The position numbers and the translations under genes were made by a program. This document shows, piece after piece, positions 36,757-48,435 of a DNA stretch of 64,000 bases; the first letter of the stretch is position 1; every line of letters starts with the position of its first letter. The notes under the pieces were generated by a model that did not search any database, was not told the origin of the DNA, and was given only the letters and a program-made list of their open reading frames with translations. The stretch comes from Parapristionchus giblindavisi (taxonomy: Eukaryota > Nematoda > Chromadorea > Rhabditida > Diplogasteridae): the NCBI GenBank assembly GCA_943737045.1, contig CALSFV010000233.1:434001-498000 (forward strand), read 5' to 3'.

Positions 36757-36872
36757 TTCAAAAGAGTACCCGAGCTAATTTTACTCTCCGTTCTCGCAAA
36801 ACTCTCCAGTAAACATTTCAGGCGAGAGAGCATTGGCAGAGCGGTGAATTTCAAATTAGCTCGGGTATTCCT
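36757..36872. mobile_element. short MITE with CCCGAGCTAATTT ends
   Basis: Left GTACCCGAGCTAATTTTAC mirrors right AAATTAGCTCGGGTATTC. Same family as the element at 12838-12952. Confidence 0.65.
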
Positions 36873-38681
36873 TTAAAGAATAAAAAAAGGTTTCTTAATT
36901 TTGCGGGTCTCATACATTTGGAAAATTTGATTTGCAGTTAAGTGGAACATTTGTAAGGTTGATTGTTGTTGGTTTTTTTTTAACTTTCGAAAAAAAGTTG
37001 AGCTAAGGGCATTGTAAAGTACATAAGTGAGAAGTTGTTTGCGGTCGGTCATTCCGTATTGCAAAGTTGAGAGAATTGTGCGCCGCGATAAAGTGCACCT
37101 AAGATAAGAACTACATACATTCTATCGTTGAGAAGAGTCCACAAAGTACAAAACATCATTGGCATTCATGGGAAGTCATCATATGAATCATTTCACTGTG
37201 TAGTTAGGAGATGAATAAAACATCTTAGCTTATTGTTAGTAGTAAAGGTTAGAGGGCAAGATGGAGATGTGAATATGTAGACAATACAAAACATTGCCAT
37301 ACTCTAACCATTTGCGTTGACTGAACAAGGCATAATGTAATAATGTTAATGTAACACTCCAAGATATGTTTATGAGCGAGTGTTACCAGAGCGGAAAGAA
37401 AAAGGGTCTGGGTGTACATTTAAATTTACCATATGAGAGTTTCAGTCAGTGTTGAATAATCGTTTTTTTCATGCCAAAGATTCAGAATACTTTGTGAATT
37501 TTAAGATATTCCAAAAGATTTTCGAAAGAAGAAAAAATATCAAGCGAATCTAGAAAATAATGGCGCACAACAGGAAGGCAAATCACAAATTGACTCCCTC
37601 CATTCTATTGATCAATCCCTCCCATTTGCGCACTCTACTTATTGACAGATGTACACTATTTAACCATAAACAATGTCCATCCACTCTCTAAGTGGACAAT
37701 GAAAACGCTATGGAGAGAAAAGGAATGGACGCATAATTCATATTTTTTGTCATACTTTGGTTTCATATAAAAATCTCTGAAGCTCTCCACCCTGTCCGTA
37801 CTTATATTCTTTCTCTACAGTATTGATCGATAGAGCACGTCCTCTCAATCATTTCATATTCACACCCTTTCGTCGCATTATTATTATTATTTCAGAGCTG
37901 TATTAGTTTTTTTCACTTTTTAAAAGTATCAATCAGTTTCCGTGATAAAAAGTTCTTTTATAACAATTACAAAATAAAATGAAGACAAGAAAAAAACAAT
38001 TAAAAGGCAAGGCACACAGGTCAGATAATGAGCAAGAACTCTTTTTTTTTTAAATTTTTCAAAATTCACGGCACAAAGATAAGCGTGATTTGATTTTTTT
38101 CATGAAAAGAAATTTATTTCATTTTCTTTGTTATTACATTTAAAGAACTTTCTACCATAGAAAGTAATGATTAAAACTTTTAGAAATATTCATGCTCTGT
38201 TGGAATAAATTACGCATTTTGGGCGCTGCGGAGCATTTATTAACAACTCGACCAAGCTGTACTGTACTAAATGGTAAGAGAGATACGTGATATTTATTTA
38301 AAGTTCAATTATTCTAATGTTTCATTGATTTCAAACATTCCTTTCGGTGTGAATCATAATATGATTCCATATGATTCATCCATCCAACACTTGCTCTTTA
38401 GAAAACTTATGAGAGTGCAAGCCTACAGCACTAAAAGCTGATGTTTTATTTAGGCAGTCGGTTGATAAATCCATACTATTCTGTCATTTCGTTGTCTGAT
38501 TCAAGCCATTTTCTTCGTTGAACGAGAGAGAACCTTAAGATTGAGTGAGTGTCAGTACTGGACTGTAGTTCTCGCTTACCGAATGTTCAGAGTATTGCGA
38601 TCTCACAAAATTTTCTCGTTCACACGACATCTTTAGCAGATTGAGAAGTTAGGAGAGTGGCTTTCATTGTCAATCATATAG
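36873..38681. other. intergenic, no gene recognised
   Basis: AT-rich. A 27-bp segment at about 37839-37866 (TCAATCATTTCATATTCACA core) recurs at about 38736-38760 inside the following open frame. Confidence 0.4.
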
Positions 38682-38927
38682 GTGCTAATGTCGTCTCAGT
38701 CTGTGAGTGTCACCAGTTATTCCTCTAATCCTCTCAATCATTTCATATTCACACCTAATAAAGAACAGAAGGATTATATCGATGAATGTGTTCATAAGTT
38801 GAAAAAGGAAAAGTACTCTCCTTGTTTTCCACACTATTTGGCCTCTTTTTCATTTTTTTCGAATCTAACCACGATTTTTGAACACCATATAAATGTCCAA
38901 ATTTTATCAATCAATAATGTACAATAG
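38682..38927 (+). CDS. short hypothetical open frame
   Basis: An 81-codon frame (second Met MSSQSV) with balanced, protein-like composition: PLNHFIFTPNKEQKDYIDEC, VHKLKKEKYSPCFPHY, then hydrophobic LASFSFFSNLTTIF. No family was recognised and no partner exons were found. A GTGAGT donor-like site lies near its start. The PLNHFIFTP coding segment is repeated about 900 bp upstream, hinting at a partial duplication of a coding piece. It may be a genuine short gene, a gene fragment, or chance. Confidence 0.25.
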   Translation: MLMSSQSVSVTSYSSNPLNHFIFTPNKEQKDYIDECVHKLKKEKYSPCFPHYLASFSFFSNLTTIFEHHINVQILSINNVQ

Positions 38928-39289
38928 TCTTTTGTAGATCATCCAATAAGTTTCATTATCTTTAATCCGAATCGTCGAAGATAAATCAATCAGTCCATGG
39001 GTAATTACACCATTAATTGACTGTAAGAGAAAGAAAGAAAACCTGGAGAGACAGACAGATTGACAAGGAGTCTCATTGGCCTTAATCCGGCGAAAATCTA
39101 CGGTTCATAGCTTATTAGAAAGCCCTTTCTCTGTAGATTGAGACTGTGTGCTTAAAAAATTCTGAACGGCTCTGTACCCGGACTTTAAAAAAATTCAAAG
39201 TTTGTGCAATTTTTGCAACGATATTGTCGTGTAATGGCCATTCAATTGCCGTGCAATAATGTGGTAGTTCTGCGCTCTACCTCTCAGAG

Positions 39290-39360
39290 CTAGTGGTGGA
39301 GTAGTGGCAAAGATGCCGCTTACAATTTATGCGCGGCGGGTTCGATCCCCGCCGACGCGA
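39290..39360 (+). other. tRNA-like module, left arm
   Basis: B-box GGTTCGATCCC at 39339-39349 within a pairing GGCGG/CCGCC T-arm-like hairpin. The A-box region is slightly altered compared with the right-arm copy. Confidence 0.5.
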
Positions 39361-39453
39361 CTTGTTTTATACGATTTTTACACTTGATTTTTTATGTTTA
39401 TTTTAAATCATATATAATTACTACTCAACCAAGGGAAAATTTGCTTTTTTTAA

Positions 39454-39818
39454 AGAAGGGGACCCACGAGTTTTTTCGTGACTAAACTTGCCAGACAGAA
39501 CTATTGATCACATCTCCTTGTATACAAAAACAATTATCTCTAAAATTTTAGATGACCCGGAATACCGTAATTCGGGCTTAAAGTTCATTGATAAGTCCGG
39601 GGAATGGCGCGAGTTTTTGAAATTGAAGCATAAATATATGGAAAATTGCAAACGGGAATCGAACCAACGTGGCGCGGTTACAAGCGCTGACTACTTACCA
39701 CTTAGCCACACGCTCTACGCGTTCAATCAGTCAATTCTAATAGAGAAAGGAATGTCGCTTCCTATGTCTCATGTTCTTCATGTCAATAGCGCAGCCCAAA
39801 TCTCGTGGGTCCCCTTCT
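39454..39818. mobile_element. TTAA-target MITE nested in the palindrome
   Basis: Mirrored ends AGAAGGGGACCCACGAG, flanked by TTAA (39450-39453, 39819-39822). A diverged relative of its interior lies at about 48835-48960. It contains a minus-strand tRNA-like module at 39652-39713 with A-box TGGCTAAGTGG and B-box GGTTCGATTCC. The long open frame across it is not a gene. Confidence 0.75.
39652..39713 (-). other. tRNA-like module in nested TTAA element
   Basis: Both Pol III internal promoter boxes match consensus (TGGCTAAGTGG, GGTTCGATTCC) about 30 bp apart. An anticodon-loop-like CTTGTAA lies between pairing GCG/CGC blocks. Acceptor stem not convincing. Confidence 0.55.
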
Positions 39819-40002
39819 TTAATACTGTTTTTAATACCGTTTAAAAAAATATCCTATTGTTATCATGTCTTAAGATATTATTGATGTCTTTCAATTAATA
39901 CTGACAAACTTTAGGACAGATTGGATGCATGGATATCAGTAAGTGTATTGGGAAATTTTTAAAATAAACATAAAAATTCAAGTGTAAAAATCGTGCAAAA
40001 CA

Positions 40003-40072
40003 AGTCGCGTCGGCGGGATCGAACCCGCCGCGCAAAAATTGTTAGCGGCATCTTTGCCACTGCGCCACCACT
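40003..40072 (-). other. tRNA-like module, right arm
   Basis: Consensus A-box TGGCGCAGTGG and B-box GGTTCGATCCC. It is the mirror copy of 39290-39360. Confidence 0.55.
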
Positions 40073-40299
40073 AGCTTTGAGAGGTAGAGCGCAGAACTAC
40101 CACATTATTGCACGGCAATTGAATGGACATTACACGACAATTTCGTTGCAAAAATTGCGCAAACTTTGAAATTTTTGAAGTCCGGGTACAGAGCCGTTCA
40201 GAATTTTTTAAGCACACAGTCTTAATCTACAGAGAAAGGGCTTTCTAATAAGCTACGAACCGTCGCTTTTCGCCGGATTAAGACCAATGAGAATCCTTG

Positions 40300-41022
40300 T
40301 GAGAGTATTAAAGATTTAATGAACACATTGGAGGGATAGATATCTCAGCCACAGGTCACAGTGACTGTCAAGAAAATGTATAATGCAGTTGGATTAGGAA
40401 ATACTGAACTTTTTGAAGTCAGTAATGAAATGAATATCCAGTTGTCAAATTAAATAATGATATATGTACCATTATTCAATATCTCCTCACAAGTGTTGTC
40501 AGTGTAAATATTAATTTATATAGCCTTGCTTAGTTTTGGTCGATCATTCATTTCTCGATGTTATCTACATCCATCTTTCTCCCCTCTCTATCTCCCTCTG
40601 ACTCTTCACATTTGTTAGATTGATAGTAGAACGGAATAGAGATAGGATTGAGCGATAAGAAGACGAATGGAGAAAGAAGAGCTACTCTGGTTTTTTTCTC
40701 CCAGTAGGGCCCCAGCAAAAGTGGGCGTGGTTTTGCTCCCCCAGTGGTTTCCCAGGACAAGAGAGTGCTCTAAAGATGGCGAATCATGCAGATTTCTTCT
40801 CACTGGTCCCCCAGTAAATCTCCCACTGGTCCCCCAGAGAAAACTATGCGACCACGAGTATGAAACTGTGCGCTCGTCATACATTTGACAAAGTGTGATA
40901 TTCATTGGACGCGCTGCGGCTCTTGTTGCGTTCGGCGTCTTTTAATTTTTTTTCTTATTTATATGTTTTGTTTTACCAATTCTATGAAATAAGTATAATT
41001 TCATTTAGTTCAATAGGGTAAT
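40300..41022. other. intergenic, no gene recognised
   Basis: Contains a local ACTGGTCCCCCAGT-type repeat at about 40800-40840 and nothing assignable. Confidence 0.4.
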
Positions 41023-41364
41023 ATGCCGACGCGTAGTCGAGATCAACGGATGATGAACCGGAGAAAGGTATATTTTTCTATTTAACTATTCCTCAAGTAA
41101 ATTTTATTTGTTGATAAAAGTATGGAAAACCTGAAAAGAACAGTCTTCATACATCATCATTCATGTCAACTTATTACTCTCTTTCAGACTTTTATGGCTA
41201 CGATATTTATATTATTGATATATTATGATATATTATATTTATATTTATTGATATATTATGGATATTTGAAGAATTTGGGTATTTTTAGAGTTGGAACAAC
41301 ACTTGGAGGACTGAACGTTCAAATATATTACGCCAATGGGTTTGCATTGTCACTTATTTACTAA
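41023..41364 (+). CDS. possible two-exon small membrane protein
   Basis: ATG at 41023 begins MPTRSRDQRMMNRRK, followed by a good donor (AAG then GTATAT). An acceptor CTCTTTCAG at about 41180 continues in phase with TFMATIFILLIYYDILYLYL, then a less hydrophobic C-terminus and a TAA at about 41364. The product would be a basic N-terminus plus one or two membrane segments, about 75 aa. No family was recognised. The hydrophobic part is encoded by AT-repeat-like DNA, so chance is a real alternative. Confidence 0.3.
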
Positions 41365-42861
41365 ATTGTTTTATAGAAATATTAACTAGTAGTTTTCCAA
41401 AGTTCTGCGTATCTTACTCTATAAATGCAATGCTAGCTAATTAATTCTAATTTCAGCAAGTGTTCACTTTTTCGCTTCATGGGCCATCACAGCGTTCTCA
41501 TGACTTTCAAAGCAAGAACGACCGCTCAACATACAAACTCTCTCGAATACAATGGTCTCTCCTTTGTCTTGCTTTGGAAGAAAAATGGCTTGGACCAGAA
41601 TACTGTGCCATAGTGCAGCCAGCCAACTGAATATTGTGAGTTCTTCCACTTGTTCATTTACGATCCTAGTTATTTTGCTACCGATTAAATTGCATGCTAA
41701 GAAAAATAAAATTACTCATGAGCATTCGTTTCCTTGACCTCTAACGAATGGTATTCCACTCATAGATCCATTCATACCTTCTGGCAGCTCCACTCCGATT
41801 GAGTGCTCTTGCAACGAGTGAAAAAAAAAGAATAAGCGTTTTTCTAAGCCATGTGTGGACGAAAATCGATAACTGATGTATCGTTGAAATCAGCTTAACA
41901 AAGTCTTTGAAATCACAATGCACAATTATAGAAAGAGAGGAAAGGGAACTGTGGACAATCGAATATCTATTTTTCAATCGATTTAACATAATCAAGAAAA
42001 CTGAGTGAAGCTTGAGTAACCAAACTATTATATCTCCGTTCTTCATTGGAAACTTTATCATTTCATAACAATGCCTCCGAGGTTTCAAAGGCCATCGATA
42101 CACAAATAGTTTGAGAAGTATTAAAGAGATCCCATGAAGATGTTGGTCTACTTAGAATCATATGCACCCAACTAGAAAACCATGAGTGGCAATAAGGATA
42201 CTGTAGGATGTATATCGATAAATCAGTACTGGTTGGATACTGTAACCTACGGTAACCCGTCCGTGTTAGAGAACGTCCGAATCACTGTATCATAATCCCG
42301 AGTTCCTCTTATCTTTTCTTGTTCCATTGTTTTGGAAGAAATTGCAAACAACAGTCTAACAACGATACAAACCAAGGAGGGAATACCATCACGAAATGAG
42401 AAAATTAAAACTTGAAATTTTAATTAATTTTGTAATTGCATCTGTAATAATGAGTTGTAAGTATTTTTGAGCATTGCACAATATATATTTTTTGCACAGC
42501 AATTAATTTTGTGATGCTTGTCTGATGAATCATATTTCATTTCGTTCATCTTATGGGGTTTTTGATGCAAGCAATTTGATGATACACTCTGGGTTCTGTA
42601 ACATGAGAAGTTATTACGTCGTTTTGCATTGGCATAAAATAATGGTTTTTAAGGATGGAGAACTAGGAAAATAAGGTGAGCTAGTATCATGAAGAACGTA
42701 GGGCTTACTAAGTGGCATGGACGTAGCGGCCGAAACACCATAGGGCACATTGCTAGTTAACTTATTTAATCAAAACATTCATATTTAAAGTGCATGCAAA
42801 CTTATTCTTGTACATCCATTAATATTATTAATTTAAATGCCTCACTAGATTCGAGAGACTT

Positions 42862-42925
42862 ACGTAGCTCATTGGTTACAAAACAGCACTTGTAAGCGCT
42901 CCACGTAGGCTCGTTTACTATTTTC
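42862..42925 (+). other. degenerate tRNA-like module in foldback arm
   Basis: GTAGCTCATTGGTTA resembles an A-box region. ACAGCACTTGTAAGCGCTCC matches the anticodon-arm part of the module at 39652-39713. The B-box is decayed. Confidence 0.3.
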
Positions 42926-43050
42926 CCCATTTACCATTTTCATTCGTTTATCTTTGAAATTCGAAAATTCGCGTTTTCTCTTTTGAAGCAACGAAAACAT
43001 GAAAATGATCATTAGTATCATCAATTCATATATTTCTTCAAGAAATCTTA

Positions 43051-43482
43051 CAAGGGGATGGCCGCAACTGGTCCTGGCCATATGAGATGGCAATAACATG
43101 ACTAGGATCAGTTTTCGATGCTGATTACGAATCCGTTTTCAGAAAGTGCCTAATCGACCTGATTTTCGAGGAAATCGATATTTTAATTCGGAAATTCGTG
43201 TGGTTTCCTGCGCAAACCATCCGGGTGGGTTGGAGATATCATCTATAAACTCTCGCAATACTTTACCTTACATTGCCGGATCTTTGCGATGCAATTAAGA
43301 TAGTTTGTGACGGAAACTACACGACTTTTCGAATAAACAAGCCAAATTTCAATACCGATTCTCTCGAAATTCAGGTCGATTAGGCACTTTCTGAAAACGC
43401 ATTCGTAATCACCATCGAAAACTGATCCTAGTCATGTTATTGCCATCTCATATGGCCAGGACCAGTTGCGACCATCCCCTTG
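43051..43482. mobile_element. 432-bp palindromic element, CAAGGGG ends, TTA target duplication
   Basis: CAAGGGGATGGCCGCAACTG mirrored at the right end, flanked by TTA (43048-43050, 43483-43485). The other foldback arm preserves the empty site AAATCTTAGAGG (complement near 48738-48752), directly proving the 3-bp duplication. Internal sequence matches the 19639-20980 palindrome. Confidence 0.85.
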
Positions 43483-44639
43483 TTAGAGGAGTCGAATACA
43501 CTTCATTTTATATCAAATTCTTCTTCTGTAGTAGACCAATCTTTCTAACTAACGATTGCTGTAGAATGTATAAAAAAACATAAAAATTGAAGAATATTTA
43601 AACCCGTGTGAGAAAGAGATTCATTAATTGTGAAATGAATCGTGATGGGTAAACATAGTAAGTTTTTGAAAGTACATTGAATACACAAACTACAAAAAAG
43701 GCAATTCGAAATATCGATTACGTTTTTAGGGTTGAAAAATAGTTCATAATTCATGATTCATTGAACCATAAGTCTCAGAGTTATTTAAATAAACCTTATT
43801 TTTCATAAATGTTACTGTAATACTGATAGAAGTTATATGCCGTCCAACAATTCGGATTCATTGTACGAACGATTACCCAGAATGCCAGCTTCAAAGGATC
43901 TACATATACTCTCTCTAACCGTACATATTTACCGATGTATGGCTCCGCCCTTTTCTGGTAGAGCCCACATTCATATATACTGATTTTGACTCCGCCTATT
44001 TAACTTCGCGGGCTTGGACACCGCATGGTAACGTAAACACACCCAAAACTCTTTATGAATTCTAAGAAGAAGACCACCAGAGTACGCATCTTCAACGCTT
44101 CTTCTGATGCCGAGTAGAGTATAAACAATGACGGCGTTCTTCTTCTGACACGATGGTAGAATCTTTTGATGACGTCATCAACGACGATGACGTCATCAAA
44201 AGATTCTTAGATGATACCTCGAAGACGTACGACACTATGACCTGAAAAGCTTTTGAATTTAGTTAATGAATATTCAAAATACTATGCAACTCCCCTCGTG
44301 GATCCGAATCGTTAGGGCATCTAAATGGTATTGCTTCTTCAGAGTCGTCCACTTGGTACTGCTCGCTCTAGAAATGGTTTGAATGATTTCACGAGAGAGG
44401 GGGCACGATAAAGTTCAAAGATCAAGGTCAACAAGTTTACCATCTAGAAAACGAGAGGAAACAAAACGAAAGAAATCTACAAATAAGAAGAACTAGAACA
44501 CGTATTATAAATATGAGTATGTAGCCCCAATCCATACTTCTATCATTTCTTCCTTCGTAATCATCGAATTTAAACCACCCGCTCAGAAAACCACATAGTA
44601 TGGGTACGTAAAGCTACCCAATCGATTTGTAATACTATC

Positions 44640-44990
44640 TTGGCGACGATAAAAAAAGTAAAATAAAATAATTCGAAAGGAGAGCGAAAGGTTGAGAGGA
44701 AGAGGGAGAGAGAGCTAAAGGGAGAGAGGTAGAGGGAGAGAGGTAAGTGGGAGAGAGAGGGAGATGGATGGAGAGGTAAATGAATAGAGAAGTAGAAGGA
44801 GAGAGAGGGGGGAAAGGGGAAAGAGGTACAAGTGGAGGGGAAGAGGGAGGTACAGGGATGGATAAAGAAAGAAATGTTGCGAATACTGCTCGAAATATGA
44901 GTAAAGGACGCACAGCGAAATTAGAAGCGAAAAAATCTGTTGAAATTGGAAGGAAATGTTAGAGAGAGAGAGAGGAGGGAATCAATGCTA
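44640..44990. repeat. GA-rich low-complexity tract
   Basis: AGGGAGAG and GAGGTAGA words dominate. Open frames here are compositional. Confidence 0.7.
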
Positions 44991-45596
44991 GTTAGATACT
45001 ATCGACGGTAGATCACTCTGATCAAAGTATCATCCTATTGTTATGTGATGGTTGTTTGATCTGAGGAGAGATTGTCCAGACAGAAGAGAGTACAGACATA
45101 GACAGAGACAGAGTGAGAGAGTATGGATAATTGAGAGACTACAAGGAAGGAATGACAGCACATGAACATGATCTACCATCTATATTGTTTATGAATCGCT
45201 GCCCCCCTCCATTTCTCCCGCCAATTTCATTGGAAATACGTGCTGCTATACTTGTTTTCGTAATTTTGCTATATCCGTCCCAATCCTTCTCTTTCTACCT
45301 CTACCTCTCTATCATCATCGTGCTACATGTTCCCATTGTTCATTCCATTTGCAGTTTTCAATTGTCTTGTTCACCTTCCCGTCCTTTTTTCAAGTTGATC
45401 TTCACCAAATCTCCCTCCCATTTCCTCTCAAAATCATTCAAATCTTTTACAGAGCCATCGGTCCTTCTGACGGGAGGCTTCCATGGCAAACGTCAGATGA
45501 AGTAGACTTAGGATCATCACTCGAACGCTCAAGGACGGACGAGACGGTTTAGACGAGGGGAGGACGACGAGGGGGCGGACGATGAGGGGCGTCACT

Positions 45597-46377
45597 CATG
45601 GATTTGGAACCGGACCTGTTTCTCTTTGACCGGTACTGCTTACCTTATCGTATCTTATCCATCGTTGGATTTGCACAGCAAATTTTGCAATACGTTGGTG
45701 TCGTGTCAGTGTTGATAGGGTGGATCCCAAGTGGAAAGTCCTTTATGTCCATAAGGCTACTGTAAGAAGCAGTAACTCTATCATTTAATGTTTTCCACTT
45801 TTGACGCCCTACTAATAACCAAAGTTATATCTTATTTCATATTTTGCGGAAATATACGTGACTTCATAGGAATGTAATGTGACAGTGCATTATCGACTTA
45901 TACCATGTTCTATAGTGCAAAAAGAAGCAAAGGGAACGCGAAAGATTCAGTGGAGTCGCACATTTTGTTTCCTGTTCTTTTGAACTCTGCATCAGATTGA
46001 ATATGCACTATAACATTTATGAATAAATGAAACAGAAACCTTTGTCAACGTGTTCACCCTTCATTGCTTTCCTTTAACTGAGATCAAAAAATGTGCAAAG
46101 TAGTCAGAATATTGACAAATGTTAAATCATTGAATCTATTCTAATCTCTTATTCATTTTGTAGATCGACTCGTCAACATTTGTCTTCTTAAGAAGATCAA
46201 CCTCGACTTCGGTGATGACTATGAAGAAGCGAGACAGGATTCAGGTGTCGCAACAACTCGGACTCATCAGGACAGTTTTATAGTAGTGCAGTCATTCATT
46301 AACGAACATAATTTCAAACACATTTCAGAGACAGTTGCCGCGAGTAATCAAGGTTTCGTCGATGACGTCGTCTTCTA
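45597..46377 (+). other. possible coding exons in the foldback core
   Basis: An ATG frame at 45597 (MDLEPDLFLFDRYCLPYR..) runs 55 codons, and an overlapping frame has RWCRVSVDRVDPKWKVLYVH followed by a donor at about 45763. After an acceptor at 46163, frames stay open up to 70 codons (for example LLKKINLDFGDDYEEARQDS). The composition is protein-like but the correct frame and joins could not be decided, and no transposase family was recognised. Confidence 0.2.
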
Positions 46378-46450
46378 ATCACCGATATGATGTTACTCTT
46401 CAAGGTACTTAGTGCCATAACGTCAGAAGGAGATCGTCGTCATTTTGGAG

Positions 46451-46595
46451 ACGTCAGAAGAAACGAGATGATCGACGCGGCTACCATCATGCCAGAAGAA
46501 GGTCGTCGGCATCGTGGAGACGTCAGAAGAAACGAGATGATCGACGCGGCTACCATCATGCCAGAAGAAGGTCGTCGTCATCGTGGAGACTCAGA
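46451..46595. repeat. 69-bp tandem repeat, two copies plus part
   Basis: The unit begins ACGTCAGAAGAAACGAGATG and repeats at 46520. It is a multiple of three, so the + frame reads a 23-residue repeat DVRRNEMIDAATIMPEEGRR.. without stops. Coding status unknown. Confidence 0.8.
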
Positions 46596-47086
46596 AGGTG
46601 CTAGATGATCGTCGGAGTTTTGTTGAAGATGCGTCCTCTGGAGTTCTTCTTCTTAGAGTTGATAAAGATTTTTGGGTGTGCTTACGTCGCGATGTGGTGT
46701 CCAAGCCCGCGAAGTTAAATGGGCGGAGTCAAAATCGGAATATATGTATGTGGGTCTACCAGAAATGGGCGGAGTCATATATCGGTAAATATATAGGGTT
46801 CAGGTGAGTATATGCAGATTTTTTAAAGATTCGCATTATGATGACACATAGCATAGTGGATAATCATTCGGACAACGAATCCAAACTGTTGGTCGTCATG
46901 AAGTTCAATCTTGCAAGCAGCATTACAGTACCATTTAGGAAAATAATGTTTTTACACATCTCTGAGAATTTGGTTCTTGTTCTCTCTAGGCATGTGCGAA
47001 AAAGAGATTCTTGAATTATGAACTATTTATTTTTCAAACTTAAAAATATAATAGATATTTCGAATTGCCTATTGTAGTAGTTTATA

Positions 47087-48435
47087 TGAGGCCGTTTTCG
47101 TAAGAGTCGACTAAAATATTTGAAATCTGGCACAGTCAAAAAATTAAATTTTGGGGATCGGGGTTCTTAAGGGTGCAGATGACGATGGTCATGTTTATTT
47201 TTCACCTAAACCCACCGTTGAGGCCAGACGACGTCGCGTTGAAATCGCGTTTTCAGTGTTTTCTCCTTAACCGATTGTACTAAAATTTGCATACGATGCC
47301 CCCAGGGGCAGAATTTGATGACGATCACGCCAGTCTAATTCATTTTTCATGAAAAAGTTTCAAAAAATTTCAAAATTTGAATTTCTCTCAAAGGCAATTG
47401 CATTTTTAGCGAGATGCATAGATCGGACCGTAATGGCTTCAGGATTCCATGGAAAAATTTTTAGCCAATTTGTGGTAGGTACTTTCGAGAAAATCAACTT
47501 TCAGTGTAGTCATTTTGCCGTTGGAGTCACGGCGGTTCAATGAAGAGAAATCCCTACATTTAACTTTGGCTTGAAGCCTCTTGCATTACGAAAAATCGGC
47601 AAAGTTGATTTGCACTAGGCGGAATTCGAACCTACGAGGTTCGGATAGATACACAAAAGCTCTACCCACTAAGCCATATCGGCATGTCTCGCGAATCGTA
47701 AAACTCGATGATAGGTCTAATCAGAAGCGAGCGCCCAGATATACCGTAGTCAACTTTCGCGCTGGGAGAACCTAGATGTTTTAGTGCTTATCATCACTCA
47801 GTTTGCGATACTTCCTTTCTCCGGCAAGAGCTTCTTAGTTACTATCATTGAGCCGCCGTGGGAGTGGAGGCAAGAGGCGAGAGAGTGTGGTGGTGCGAGA
47901 GAGCAGAGAGACACTCTCTCGTCCACTTCCCTTCCTTCCTATGTCGGTCGCCTCACCTGCCTCTGCTCTCTCGTACCACCACACTCTCTCGCCTCTTGCC
48001 TCCACTCCAACGGCAAAATGACTACACTAAAAGTTGATTTTCTCGAAAGTACCTACCACAAATTGGCTAAAAAATTTTCCATGGAATCCTGAAGACATTA
48101 CGGTCCGATCTATGCATCTCGCTAAAAATGCAATTGCCTTTGAGAGAAATTCAAATTTTGAAAATTTTTGAAACTTTTTCATGAAAAATGAATTAGACAG
48201 GTGTGATTGTCATCAAATTCTGCCCCTGGGGGCATCGTATGCAAATTATAGTACAATCGGTTGAGGAGAAAAAACTGAAAACGCGATTTCAACACGACGT
48301 CGTCTGGCCTCAACGGTGGGTTTAGGTGAAAAATGAACATGACCATCGTCATCTGCACCCTTAAGAACCCCGATCCTCATAATTTAATTTTTTGACTGTG
48401 CCGGCACTTGGTCGTTTCTTACACAAACGGCCTCA
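47087..48435. mobile_element. 1.35-kb palindromic element, TGAGGCCG ends (TA target)
   Basis: TGAGGCCGTTTTCGTAAGA mirrors TCTTACACAAACGGCCTCA, flanked by TA (47085-47086, 48436-48437). The foldback's other arm is continuous across this point, confirming insertion. The arms hold TTCTTAAGGGTGCAGATGAC and a central perfect-looking hairpin at about 47855-48010. A minus-strand tRNA-like module lies at about 47613-47690. Confidence 0.8.
47613..47690 (-). other. tRNA-like module in TGAGGCCG palindrome
   Basis: A-box TGGCTTAGTGG is consensus, then GGTAGAGC, as in many tRNAs, and B-box-like GGTTCGAATTCC. Present in only one arm. Confidence 0.5.

Larger units (their letters stand above)
39064..40299. 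mobile_element. 1.24-kb palindromic element, CAAGGA ends, with tRNA-like modules in both arms
   Basis: CAAGGAGTCTCATTGG at 39064 mirrors CCAATGAGAATCCTTG ending 40299, flanked by TGA (39061-39063, 40300-40302). The arms of about 340 bp pair almost throughout. Each contains the same tRNA-like module (39290-39360 plus, 40003-40072 minus). A TTAA element (39454-39818) sits in the centre. End type and 3-bp duplication match the elements at 19639 and 43051. Confidence 0.8.

Noticed and set aside
39488..39844. 118-codon frame inside the 39064-40299 palindrome
   Set aside because: It spans a tRNA-like module and the terminal repeat of a TTAA element, so it is not a coding gene.
45349..45552. Overlapping open frames around 45131-45552
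   Set aside because: Neither has splice support or a recognisable motif; CT-rich bias explains them.
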